In this document: positions 31,839 through 44,900 of the stretch, in pieces
Numbering within the stretch: position 1 is the first letter of the stretch
Layout of the letters: the number at the start of each line of letters is the position of its first letter
Source of the DNA: Parietaria judaica
Lineage: Eukaryota; Streptophyta; Magnoliopsida; Rosales; Urticaceae
Direction: 5' to 3'
Assembly (NCBI GenBank): GCA_954871525.1
Contig: OX940869.1
Span: 19,992,001 to 20,056,000, forward strand
Length of the DNA: 64,000 nt
Notes under the pieces: model-generated
Databases searched by the model: none
What the model was told of the DNA's origin: nothing
What the model saw: only the letters and a program-made list of their open reading frames with translations
Position numbers and translations under genes: made by a program

Positions 31839-34800
31839 CCACACTAATGAAGGTCTAGCAACTCAAATTTCATGAAGAACGCATCGTATTTGCTCTCGTA
31901 AGAAAACCAATTTTAACATTTTTCGGTAATGATTTTAACTCGTTAACGGCTTGATATAGAAAGTACGAGGTAGTGCTTTACTATTTAGGGATTAAAATAA
32001 GTAAATGTGATACAATTACACATTATTAAGCATTTTGAAATTCATTTTTTGTTTAAAATATAGTTTAATTAGGGTTCTGCCGCGTAAAATGGTAAAAAGA
32101 CTCAGTTTTTTTTTTGGAGCACGTATCAATTGTTGAAAACTGGGTTTTAAGAGAGCTCCAGTAAGTTTTAATGCCAAAACTAACCCAATATATAATAGTA
32201 CCACCCTAATTAAGGTCTAGCAACTCAAATTTCATGAAGAACGCATCGTATTTGCTCTCGTAAGAAATCCAATTTTAACACTTTTCGATAATGATTTTAA
32301 CTCGTTAACGGCTTGATATAGAAAGTACGAGATAGTGCTTCGCTATTTAGGGATTAAAATAAGTAAATGTGATACAATTACACATTATTAAGCATTTTGA
32401 AATTCATTTTTTGTTTAAAATATCGTTTAATTAGGGTTCTTTAATGTAAAATGGGAAAAAGACTCAGTTTTTTTTTGGAGCACGTATTAATTGTTGAAAA
32501 CTGGGTTTTAAGAGAGCTCCAGTAAGTTTTAATGCCAAAACTAACCCAATATATAATAATACCACACTAATGAAGGTCTAGCAACTCAAATTTCATGAAG
32601 AACGCATCGTATTTGCTCTCGTAAGAAAACCAATTTTAACACTTTACGGTAATGATTTTAACTCGTTAACGGCTTGATATAGAAAGTACGAGGTAGTGCT
32701 TTGCTATTTAGGGATTAAAATAAGTAAATGTGATACAATTACACATTATTAAGCATTTTGAAATTCATTTTTTGCTTAAAATATAGTTTTATTAGGGTTC
32801 TGCCGCGTAAAATGGTAAAAAGACTCAGTTTTTTTTTGGAGCACGTATCAATTGTTAAAAACTGGGTTTTAAGAGAGCTCCAGTAAGTTTTAATGCCAAA
32901 ACTAACCCAATATATAATAATACCACCCTAATTAAGGTCTAGCAACTCAAATTTCATGAAGAACGCATCGTATTTGCTCTCGTAAGAAATCCAATTTTAA
33001 CACTTTTCGGTAATGATTTTAACTCGTTAACGGTTTGATATAGAAAGTACGAGATAGTGCTTCGCTATTTAGGGATTAAAATAAGTAAATGTGATACAAT
33101 TACACATTTTTAAGCATTTTGAAATTCATTTTTTGTTTAAAATATTGTTTAATTAGGGTTCTTTAATGTAAAATGGGAAAAAGACTCAGTTTTTTTTTGG
33201 AGAACGTATTAATTGTTGAAAACTGGGTTTTAAGAGAGCTCCGGTAAGTTTTAATGCCAAAAATACCCCAATATATAATAATACCACCCTAATGAAGGTC
33301 TAGCAACTCAAATTTCATGAAGAACGCATCGTATTTGCTCTCGTAAGAAAACTAATTTTAACACTTTTCGGTAATGATTTTAACTCGTTAACGGTTTGAT
33401 ATAGAAAGTACGAGATAGTGCTTCGCTATTTAGGGATTAAAATAAGTAAATGTGATACAATTACACATTATTAAGCATTTTGAAATTCATTTTTTGTTTA
33501 AAATATCGTTTAATTAGGGTTCTTTAATGTAAAATGGGAAAAAGACTCAGTTTTTTTTTTTGGAGCACGTATTAATTGTTGAAAACTGGGTTTTAAGAGA
33601 GCTCCAGTAAGTTTTAATGCCAAAACTAACCCAATATATAATAATACCACCCTAATGAAGGTCTAGCAACTCAAATTTCGTAAAGAACGCATCGTATTTG
33701 CTCTTTGTAAGAAAACCAATTTTAACACTTTTCGGTAATGATTTTAACTCGTTAACGGCTTGATATAGAAAGTACGAGATAGTGCTTCGCTATTTAGGGA
33801 TTAAAATAAGTAAATGTGATAAAATTACACATTATTAAGCATTTTGAAATTCAATTTTTGTTTAAAATATCGTTTAATTAGGGTTCTTTAATGTAAAATG
33901 GGAAAAAGACTCAGTTTTTTTTTGGAGCACGTATTAATTGTTGAAAACTGGGTTTTAAGAGAGCTCCAGTAAGTTTTAATGCCAAAAATAACCCAATATA
34001 TAATAATACCACACTAATGAAGGTCTAGCAACTCAAATTTCATGAAGAACGCATCGTATTTGCTCTCGTAAGAAAACCAATTTTAACATTTTTCGGTAAT
34101 GATTTTAACTCGTTAACGGCTTGATATAGAAAGTACGAGGTAGTGCTTTGCTATTTAGGGATTAAAATAAGTAAATGTGATACAATTACACATTATTAAG
34201 CATTTTGAAATTCATTTTTTGTTTAAAATATAGTTTAATTAGGGTTCTGCCGCGTAAAATGGTAAAAAGACTCAGTTTTTTTTTTGGAGCACGTATCAAT
34301 TGTTGAAAACTGGGTTTTAAGAGAGCTCCAGTAAGTTTTAATGCCAAAACTAACCCAATATATAATAGTACCACCCTAATTAAGGTCTAGCAACTCAAAT
34401 TTCATGAAGAACGCATCGTATTTGCTCTCGTAAGAAATCCAATTTTAACACTTTTCGGTAATGATTTTAACTCGTTAACGGCTTGATATAGAAAGTACGA
34501 GATAGTGCTTCACTATTTAGGGATTAAAATAAGTAAATGTGATACAATTACACATTATTAAGCATTTTGAAATTCATTTTTTGTTTAAAATATCGTTTAA
34601 TTAGGGTTCTTTAATGTAAAATGGGAAAAAGACTCAGTTTTTTTTTGGAGCACGTATTAATTGTTGAAAACTGGGTTTTAAGAGAGCTCCAGTAAGTTTT
34701 AATGCCAAAACTAACCCAATATATAATAATACCACACTAATGAAGGTCTAGCAACTCAAATTTCATGAAGAACGCATCGTATTTGCTCTCGTAAGAAAAC

Positions 34801-36177
34801 CAATTTTAACACTTTACGGTAATGATTTTAACTCGTTAACGGCTTGATATAGAAAGTACGAGGTAGTGCTTTTCTATTTAGGGATTAAAATAAGTAAATG
34901 TGATACAATTACACATTATTAAGCATTTTGAAATTCATTTTTTGCTTAAAATATAGTTTTATTAGGGTTCTGCCGCGTAAAATGGTAAAAAGACTCAGTT
35001 TTTTTTTGGAGCACGTATCAATTGTTAAAAACTGGGTTTTAAGAGAGCTCCAGTAAGTTTTAATGCCAAAACTAACCCAATATATAATAATACCACCCTA
35101 ATTAAGGTCTAGCAACTCAAATTTCATGAAGAACGCATCGTATTTGCTCTCGTAAGAAATCCAATTTTAACACTTTTCGGTAATGATTTTAACTCGTTAA
35201 CGGTTTGATATAGAAAGTACGAGATAGTGCTTCGCTATTTAGGGATTAAAATAAGTAAATGTGATACAATTACACATTTTTAAGCATTTTGAAATTCATT
35301 TTTTGTTTAAAATATTGTTTAATTAGGGTTCTTTAATGTAAAATGGGAAAAAGACTCAGTTTTTTTTTGGAGAACGTATTAATTGTTGAAAACTGGGTTT
35401 TAAGAGAGCTCCGGTAAGTTTTAATGCCAAAACTACCCCAATATATAATAATACCACCCTAATGAAGGTCTAGCAACTCAAATTTCATGAAGAACGCATC
35501 GTATTTGCTCTCGTAAGAAAACTAATTTTAACACTTTTCGGTAATGATTTTAACTCGTTAACGGTTTGATATAGAAAGTACGAGATAGTGCTTCGCTATT
35601 TAGGGATTAAAATAAGTAAATGTGATACAATTACACATTATTAAGCATTTTGAAATTCATTTTTTGTTTAAAATATCGTTTAATTAGGGTTCTTTAATGT
35701 AAAATGGGAAAAAGACTCAGTTTTTTTTTTTGGAGCACGTATTAATTGTTGAAAACTGGGTTTTAAGAGAGCTCCAGTAAGTTTTAATGCCAAAACTAAC
35801 CCAATATATAATAATACCACCCTAATGAAGGTCTAGCAACTCAAATTTCATGAAGAACGCATCGTATTTGCTCTTGTAAGAAAACCAATTTTAACACTTT
35901 TCGGTAATGATTTTAACTCGTTAACGTCTTGATATAGAAAGTACGAGATAGTGCTTCGCTATTTAGGGATTAAAATAAGTAAATGTGATACAATTACACA
36001 TTATTAAGCATTTTGAAATTCAATTTTTGTTTAAAATATCGTTTAATTAGGGTTCTTTAATGTAAAATGGGAAAAAGACTCAGTTTTTTTTTGGAGCACG
36101 TATTAATTGTTGAAAACTGGGTTTTAAGAGAGCTCCAGTAAGTTTTAATGCCAAAAATAACCCAATATATAATAATA
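31839..36177. repeat. HOR: hexamer A-F-B-C-D-E, two tandem copies (~2170 bp)
   Basis: Copy 1 is 31839-34008 with starts 31839, 32201, 32562, 32923, 33284 and 33647. Copy 2 is 34009-36177 with starts 34009, 34371, 34732, 35093, 35454 and 35817. Order and subtype markers agree slot by slot. Differences: copy 1 E has TTTCGTAAAGAACG and GCTCTTTGTAAG (G-like), while copy 2 E has AACGTCTTG. Copy 2 B has GCTTTTCTATT, a change that continues in the B slots of the next block, linking copy 2 to that block. Confidence 0.9.
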
Positions 36178-39100
36178 CCACACTAATGAAGGTCTAGCAA
36201 CTCAAATTTCATGAAGAACGCATCGTATTTGCTCTCGTAAGAAAACCAATTTTAACATTTTTCGGTAATGATTTTAACTCGTTAACGGCTTGATATAGAA
36301 AGTACGAGGTAGTGCTTTGCTATTTAGGGATTAAAATAAGTAAATGTGATACAATTACACATTATTAAGCATTTTGAAATTCATTTTTTGTTTAAAATAT
36401 AGTTTAATTAGGGTTCTGCCGCGTAAAATGGTAAAAAGACTCAGTTTTTTTTTGGAGCACGTATCAATTGTTGAAAACTGGGTTTTAAGAGAGCTCCAGT
36501 AAGTTTTAATGCCAAAACTAACCCAATATATAATAATACCACCCTAATTAAGGTCTAGCAACTCAAATTTCATGAAGAACGCATCGTATTTGCTCTCGTA
36601 AGAAATCCAATTTTAACACTTTTCGGTAATGATTTTAACTCGTTAACGGCTTGATATAGAAAGTACGAGATAGTGCTTCGCTATTTAGGGATTAAAATAA
36701 GTAAATGTGATACAATTACACATTATTAAGCATTTTGAAATTCATTTTTTGTTTAAAATATCGTTTAATTAGGGTTCTTTAATGTAAAATGGGAAAAAGA
36801 CTCAGTTTTTTTTTGGAGCACGTATTAATTGTTGAAAACTGGGTTTTAAGAGAGCTCCAGTAAGTTTTAATGCCAAAAATAACCCAACATATAATAATAC
36901 CACACTAATGAAGGTCTAGCAACTCAAATTTCATGAAGAACGCATCGTATTTGCTCTCGTAAGAAAACCAATTTTAACACTTTTCGGTAATGATTTTAAC
37001 TCGTTAACGGCTTGATATAGAAAGTACGAGGTAGTGCTTTGCTATTTAGGGATTAAAATAAGTAAATGTGATACAATTACACATTATTAAGCATTTTGAA
37101 ATTCATTTTTTGTTTAAAATATAGTTTAATTAGGGTTCTGCCGCGTAAAATGGTAAAAAGACTCAGTTTTTTTTTTGGAGCACGTATCAATTGTTGAAAA
37201 CTGGGTTTTAAGAGAGCTCCAGTAAGTTTTAATGCCAAAACTAACCCAATATATAATAATACCACCCTAATTAAGGTCGAGCAACTCAAATTTCATGAAG
37301 AACGCATCGTATTTGCTCTCGTAAGAAATCCAATTTTAACACTTTTCGGTAATGATTTTAACTCGTTAACGGCTTGATATAGAAAGTACGAGATAGTGCT
37401 TCGCTATTTAGGGATTAAAATAAGTAAATGTGATACAATTACACATTATTAAGCATTTTGAAATTCATTTTTTGTTTAAAATATCGTTTAATTAGGGTTC
37501 TTTAATGTAAAATGGGAAAAAGACTCAGTTTTTTTTTGGAGCACGTATTAATTGTTGAAAACTGGATTTTAAGAGAGCTCCAGTAAGTTTTAATGCCAAA
37601 ACTAACCCAATATATAATAATACCACACTAATGAAGGTCTAGCAACTCAAATTTCATGAAGAACGCATCGTATTTGCTCTCGTAAGAAAACCAATTTTAA
37701 CACTTTACGGTAATGATTTTAACTCGTTAACGGCTTGATATAGAAAGTACGAGGTAGTGCTTTTCTATTTAGGGATTAAAATAAGTAAATGTGATACAAT
37801 TACACATTATTAAGCATTTTGAAATTCATTTTTTGCTTAAAATATAGTTTTATTAGGGTTCTGCCGCGTAAAATGGTAAAAAGACTCAGTTTTTTTTTGG
37901 AGCACGTATCAATTGTTAAAAACTGGGTTTTAAGAGAGCTCCAGTAAGTTTTAATGCCAAAACTAACCCAATATATAATAATACCACCCTAATTAAGGTC
38001 TAGCAACTCAAATTTCATGAAGAACGCATCGTATTTGCTCTCGTAAGAAATCCAATTTTAACACTTTTCCGTAATGATTTTAACTCGTTAACGGTTTGAT
38101 ATAGAAAGTACGAGATAGTGCTTCGCTATTTAGGGATTAAAATAAGTAAATGTGATACAATTACACATTTTTAAGCATTTTGAAATTCATTTTTTGTTTA
38201 AAATATTGTTTAATTAGGGTTCTTTAATGTAAAATGGGAAAAAGACTCAGTTTTTTTTTTGGAGAATGTATTAATTGTTGAAAACTGGGTTTTAAGAGAG
38301 CTCCGGTAAGTTTTAATGCCAAAACTACCCCAATATATAATAATACCACCCTAATGAAGGTCTAGCAACTCAAATTTCATGAAGAACGCATCGTATTTGC
38401 TCTCGTAAGAAAACTAATTTTAACACTTTTCGGTAATGATTTTAACTCGTTAACGGTTTGATATAGAAAGTACGAGTTAGTGCTTCGCTATTTAGGGATT
38501 AAAATAAGTAAATGTGATACAATTACACATTATTAAGCATTTTGAAATTCATTTTTTGTTTAAAATATCGTTTAATTAGGGTTCTTTAATGTAAAATGGG
38601 AAAAAGACTCAGTTTTTTTTTTGGAGCACGTATTAATTGTTGAAAACTGGGTTTTAAGAGAGCTCCAGTAAGTTTTAATGCCAAAACTAACCCAATATAT
38701 AATAATACCACCCTAATGAAGGTCTAGCAACTCAAATTTCATGAAGAACGCATCGTATTTGCTCTTGTAAGAAAACCAATTTTAACACTTTTCGGTAATG
38801 ATTTTAACTCGTTAACGGCTTGATATAGAAAGTACGAGATAGTGCTTCGCTATTTAGGGATTAAAATAAGTAAATGTGATACAATTACACATTATTAAGC
38901 ATTTTGAAATTCAATTTTTGTTTAAAATATCGTTTAATTAGGGTTCTTTAATGTAAAATGGGAAAAAGACTCAGTTTTTTTTTGGAGCACGTATTAATTG
39001 TTGAAAACTGGGTTTTAAGAGAGCTCCAGTAAGTTTTAATGCCAAAAATAACCCAATATATAATAATACCACACTAATGAAGGTCTAGCAACTCAAATTT

Positions 39101-41961
39101 CATGAAGAACGCATCGTATTTGCTCTCGTAAGAAAACCAATTTTAACATTTTTCGGTAATGATTTTAACTCGTTAACGGCTTGATATAGAAAGTACGAGG
39201 TAGTGCTTTGCTATTTAGGGATTAAAATAAGTAAATGTGATACAATTACACATTATTAAGCATTTTGAAATTCATTTTTTGTTTAAAATATAGTTTAATT
39301 AGGGTTCTGCCGCGTAAAATGGTAAAAAGACTCAGTTTTTTTTTTGGAGCACGTATCAATTGTTGAAAACTGGGTTTTAAGAGAGCTCCAGTAAGTTTTA
39401 ATGCCAAAACTAACCCAATATATAATAATACCACCCTAATTAAGGTCTAGCAACTCAAATTTCATGAACAACGCATCGTATTTGCTCTCGTAAGAAATCC
39501 AATTTTAACACTTTTCGGTAATGATTTTAACTCGTTAACGGCTTGATATAGAAAGTACGAGATAGTGCTTCGCTATTTAGGGATTAAAATAAGTAAATGT
39601 GATACAATTACACATTATTAAGCATTTTGAAATTCATTTTTTGTTTAAAATATCGTTTAATTAGGGTTCTTTAATGTAAAATGGGAAAAAGACTCAGTTT
39701 TTTTTTGGAGCACGTATTAATTGTTGAAAACTGGGTTTTAAGAGAGCTCCAGTAAGTTTTAATGCCAAAAATAACCCAACATATAATAATACCACACTAA
39801 TGAAGGTCTAGCAACTCAAATTTCATGAAGAACGCATCGTATTTGCTCTCGTAAGAAAACCAATTTTAACACTTTTCGGTAATGATTTTAACTCGTTAAC
39901 GGCTTGATATAGAAAGTACGAGATAGTGCTTTGCTATTTAGGGATTAAAATAAGTAAATGTGATACAATTACACATTATTAAGCATTTTGAAATTCATTT
40001 TTTGTTTAAAATATAGTTTAATTAGGGTTCTGCCGCGTAAAATGGTAAAAAGACTCAGTTTTTTTTTTGGAGCACGTATCAATTGTTGAAAACTGGGTTT
40101 TAAGAGAGCTCCAGTAAGTTTTAATGCCAAAACTAACCCAATATATAATAATACCACCCTAATTAAGGTCGAGCAACTCAAATTTCATGAAGAACGCATC
40201 GTATTTGCTCTCGTAAGAAATCCAATTTTAACACTTTTCGGTAATGATTTTAACTCGTTAACGGCTTGATATAGAAAGTACGAGATAGTGCTTCGCTATT
40301 TAGGGATTAAAATAAGTAAATGTGATACAATTACACATTATTAAGCATTTTGAAATTCATTTTTTGTTTAAAATATCGTTTAATTAGGGTTCTTTAATGT
40401 AAAATGGGAAAAAGACTCAGTTTTTTTTTGGAGCACGTATTAATTGTTGAAAACTGGATTTTAAGAGAGCTCCAGTAAGTTTTAATGCCAAAACTAACCC
40501 AATATATAATAATACCACACTAATGAAGGTCTAGCAACTCAAATTTCATGAAGAACGCATCGTATTTGCTCTCGTAAGAAAACCAATTTTAACACTTTAC
40601 GGTAATGATTTTAACTCGTTAACGGCTTGATATAGAAAGTACGAGGTAGTGCTTTTCTATTTAGGGATTAAAATAAGTAAATGTGATACAATTACACATT
40701 ATTAAGCATTTTGAAATTCATTTTTTGCTTAAAATATAGTTTTATTAGGGTTCTGCCGCGTAAAATGGTAAAAAGACTCAGTTTTTTTTTGGAGCACGTA
40801 TCAATTGTTAAAAACTGGGTTTTAAGAGAGCTCCAGTAAGTTTTAATGCCAAAACTAACCCAATATATAATAATACCACCCTAATTAAGGTCTAGCAACT
40901 CAAATTTCATGAAGAACGCATCGTATTTGCTCTCGTAAGAAATCCAATTTTAACACTTTTCCGTAATGATTTTAACTCGTTAACGGTTTGATATAGAAAG
41001 TACGAGATAGTGCTTCGCTATTTAGGGATTAAAATAAGTAAATGTGATACAATTACACATTTTTAAGCATTTTGAAATTCATTTTTTGTTTAAAATATTG
41101 TTTAATTAGGGTTCTTTAATGTAAAATGGGAAAAAGACTCAGTTTTTTTTTTGGAGAATGTATTAATTGTTGAAAACTGGGTTTTAAGAGAGCTCCGGTA
41201 AGTTTTAATGCCAAAACTACCCCAATATATAATAATACCACCATAATGAAGGTCTAGCAACTCAAATTTCATGAAGAACGCATCGTATTTGCTCTCGTAA
41301 GAAAACTAATTTTAACACTTTTCGGTAATGATTTTAACTCGTTAACGGTTTGATATAGAAAGTACGAGTTAGTGCTTCGCTATTTAGGGATTAAAATAAG
41401 TAAATGTGATACAATTACACATTATTAAGCATTTTGAAATTCATTTTTTGTTTAAAATATCGTTTAATTAGGGTTCTTTAATGTAAAATGGGAAAAAGAC
41501 TCAGTTTTTTTTTTGGAGCACGTATTAATTGTTGAAAACTGGGTTTTAAGAGAGCTCCAGTAAGTTTTAATGCCAAAACTAACCCAATTTATAATAATAC
41601 CAAACTAACGAAGGTCTAGCAACTACAATTTCGTCAAGAACGCATCGTATTTGCTCTTTGTAAGAAAACCAATTTTAATACTTTTCGATAAATATTTTAA
41701 CCCGTTAACGGCTTCATATAGAAACTACGAGATAGTGCTTCGCTATTTAGGGATTAAAATAAGTAAATGTGATACAATTACACATTATTAAGCATTTTGA
41801 AATTCAATTTTTGTTTAAAATATCGTTTAATTAGGGTTCTTTCGCGTAAAATGGGAAAAAGACTCAGTTTTTTTTTGGAGCACGTATTAATTGTTGAAAA
41901 CTGGGGTTTAAGAGAGCTCCAGTAAATTTTAATGCCAAAAATAACCCAATATATAATAATA
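36178..41961. repeat. HOR: octamer A-F-A-F-B-C-D-E/G, two tandem copies (~2.89 kb)
   Basis: Copy 1 is 36178-39068 (starts 36178, 36539, 36900, 37262, 37623, 37984, 38346, 38708). Copy 2 is 39069-41961 (39069, 39431, 39792, 40154, 40515, 40876, 41238, 41600). Co-repeated markers include AACCCAACATATAA before slot 3, AAGGTCGAGC and ACTGGATTTT in slot 4, CTTTTCTATT in slot 5, TTTTCCGTAATG and GGAGAATG in slot 6, and CGAGTTAG in slot 7. The last slot is E in copy 1 but a full G monomer in copy 2, so one slot was replaced after duplication. Confidence 0.94.
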
Positions 41962-44900
41962 CCACACTAATGAAGGTCTAGCAACTCAAATTTCATGAAG
42001 AACGCATCGTATTTGCTCTCGTAAGAAAACCAATTTTAACATTTTTCGGTAATGATTTTAACTCGTTAACGGCTTGATATAGAAAGTACGAGGTAGTGCT
42101 TCGCTATTTAGGGATTAAAATAAGTAAATGTGATACAATTACACATTATTAAGCATTTTGAAATTCATTTTTTGTTTAAAATATAGTTTAATTAGGGTTC
42201 TGCCGCGTAAAATGGTAAAAAGACTCAGTTTTTTTTTTGGAGCACGTATCAATTGTTGAAAACTGGGTTTTAAGAGAGCTCCAGTAAGTTTTAATGCCAA
42301 AACTAACCCAATATATAATAATACCACCCTAATTAAGGTCTAGCAACTCAAATTTCATGAACAACGCATCGTATTTGCTCTCGTAAGAAATCCAATTTTA
42401 ACACTTTTCGGTAATGATTTTAACTCGTTAACGGCTTGATATAGAAAGTACGAGATAGTGCTTCGCTATTTAGGGATTAAAATAAGTAAATGTGATACAA
42501 TTACACATTATTAAGCATTTTGAAATTCATTTTTTGTTTAAAATATCGTTTAATTAGGGTTCTTTAATGTAAAATGGGAAAAAGACTCAGTTTTTTTTTG
42601 GAGCACGTATTAATTGTTGAAAACTGGGTTTTAAGAGAGCTCCAGTAAGTTTTAATGCCAAAAATAACCCAATATATAATAATACCACACTAATGAAGGT
42701 CTAGCAACTCAAATTTCATGAAGAACGCATCGTATTTGCTCTCGTAAGAAAACTAATTTTAACACTTTTCGGTAATGATTTTAACTCGTTAACGGCTTGA
42801 TATAGAAAGTACGAGGTAGTGCTTTGCTATTTAGGGATTAAAATAAGTAAATGTGATACAATTACACATTATTAAGCATTTTGAAATTCATTTTTTGTTT
42901 AAAATATAGTTTAATTAGGGTTCTGCCGCGTAAAATGGTAAAAAGACTCAGTTTTTTTTTTGGAGCACGTATCAATTGTTGAAAACTGGGTTTTAAGAGA
43001 GCTCCAGTAAGTTTTAATGCCAAAACTAACCCAATATATAATAATACCACCCTAATTAAGGTCGAGCAACTCAAATTTCATGAAGAACGCATCGTATTTG
43101 CTCTCGTAAGAAATCCAATTTTAACACTTTTCGGTAATGATTTTAACTCGTTAACGGCTTGATATAGAAAGTACGAGATAGTGCTTCGCTATTTAGGGAT
43201 TAAAATAAGTAAATGTGATACAATTACACATTATTAAGCATTTTGAAATTCATTTTTTGTTTAAAATATCGTTTAATTAGGGTTCTTTAATGTAAAATGG
43301 GAAAAAGACTCAGTTTTTTTTTGGAGCACGTATTAATTGTTGAAAACTGGATTTTAAGAGAGCTCCAGTAAGTTTTAATGCCAAAAATAAGCCAATATAT
43401 AATAATACCACACTAATGAAGGTCTAGCAACTCAAATTTCATGAAGAACGCATCGTATTTGCTCTCGTAAGAAAACCAATTTTAACACTTTTCATTAATG
43501 ATTTTAACTCGTTAACGGCTTGATATAGAAAGTGCGAGGTAGTGCTTTGCTATTTAGGGATTAAAATAAGTAAATGTGATACAATTACACATTATTAAGC
43601 ATTTTGAAATTCATTTTTTGTTTAAAATATCGTTTAATTAGGGTTCTGCCGCGTAAAATGGTAAAAAGACTCAGGTTTTTTTTTGGAGCACGTATCAATT
43701 GTTGAAAACTGGGTTTTAAGAGAGCTCCAGTAAGTTTTAATGCCAAAACTAACCCAATATATAATAATACCACCCTAATGAAGGTCTAGCAACTCAAATT
43801 TCATGAAGAACGCATCGTATTTGCTCTCGTAAGAAATCCAATTTTAACACTTTTCGGTAATGATTTTAACTCGTTAACGGCTTGATATAGAAAGTACGAG
43901 ATAGTGCTTCGCTATTTAGGGATTAAAATAAGTAAATGTGATACAATTACACATTATTAAGCATTTTGAAATTCATTTTTTGTTTAAAATATCGTTTAAT
44001 TAGGGTTCTTTAATGTAAAATGGGAAAAAGACTCAGTTTTTTTTTGGAGCACGTATTAATTGTTGAAAACTGGGTTTTAAGAGAGCTCCAGTAAGTTTTA
44101 ATGCGAAAAATAACCCAATATATAATAATACCACACTAATGAAGGTCTAGCAACTCAAATTTCATGAAGAACGCATCGTATTTGCTCTCGTAAGAAAACC
44201 AATTTTAACACTTTTCATTAATGATTTTAACTCGTTAACGGCTTGATATAGAAAGTGCGAGGTAGTGCTTTGCTATTTAGGGATTAAAATAAGTAAATGT
44301 GATACAATTACACATTATTAAGCATTTTGAAATTCATTTTTTGTTTAAAATATCGTTTAATTAGGGTTCTGCCGCGTAAAATGGTAAAAAGACTCAGGTT
44401 TTTTTTTGGAGCACGTATCAATTGTTGAAAACTGGGTTTTAAGAGAGCTCCAGTAAGTTTTAATGCCAAAACTAACCCAATATATAATAATACCACCCTA
44501 ATGAAGGTCTAGCAACTCAAATTTCATGAAGAACGCATCGTATTTGCTCTCGTAAGAAATCCAATTTTAACACTTTTCGGTAATGATTTTAACTCGTTAA
44601 CGGCTTGATATAGAAAGTACGAGATAGTGCTTCGCTATTTAGGGATTAAAATAAGTAAATGTGATACAATTACACATTATTAAGCATTTTGAAATTCATT
44701 TTTTGTTTAAAATATCGTTTAATTAGGGTTCTTTAATGTAAAATGGGAAAAAGACTCAGTTTTTTTTTGGAGCACGTATTAATTGTTGAAAACTGGGTTT
44801 TAAGAGAGCTCCAGTAAGTTTTAATGCGAAAAATAACCCAATATATAATAATACCACACTAATGAAGGTCTAGCAACTCAAATTTCATGAAGAACGCATC

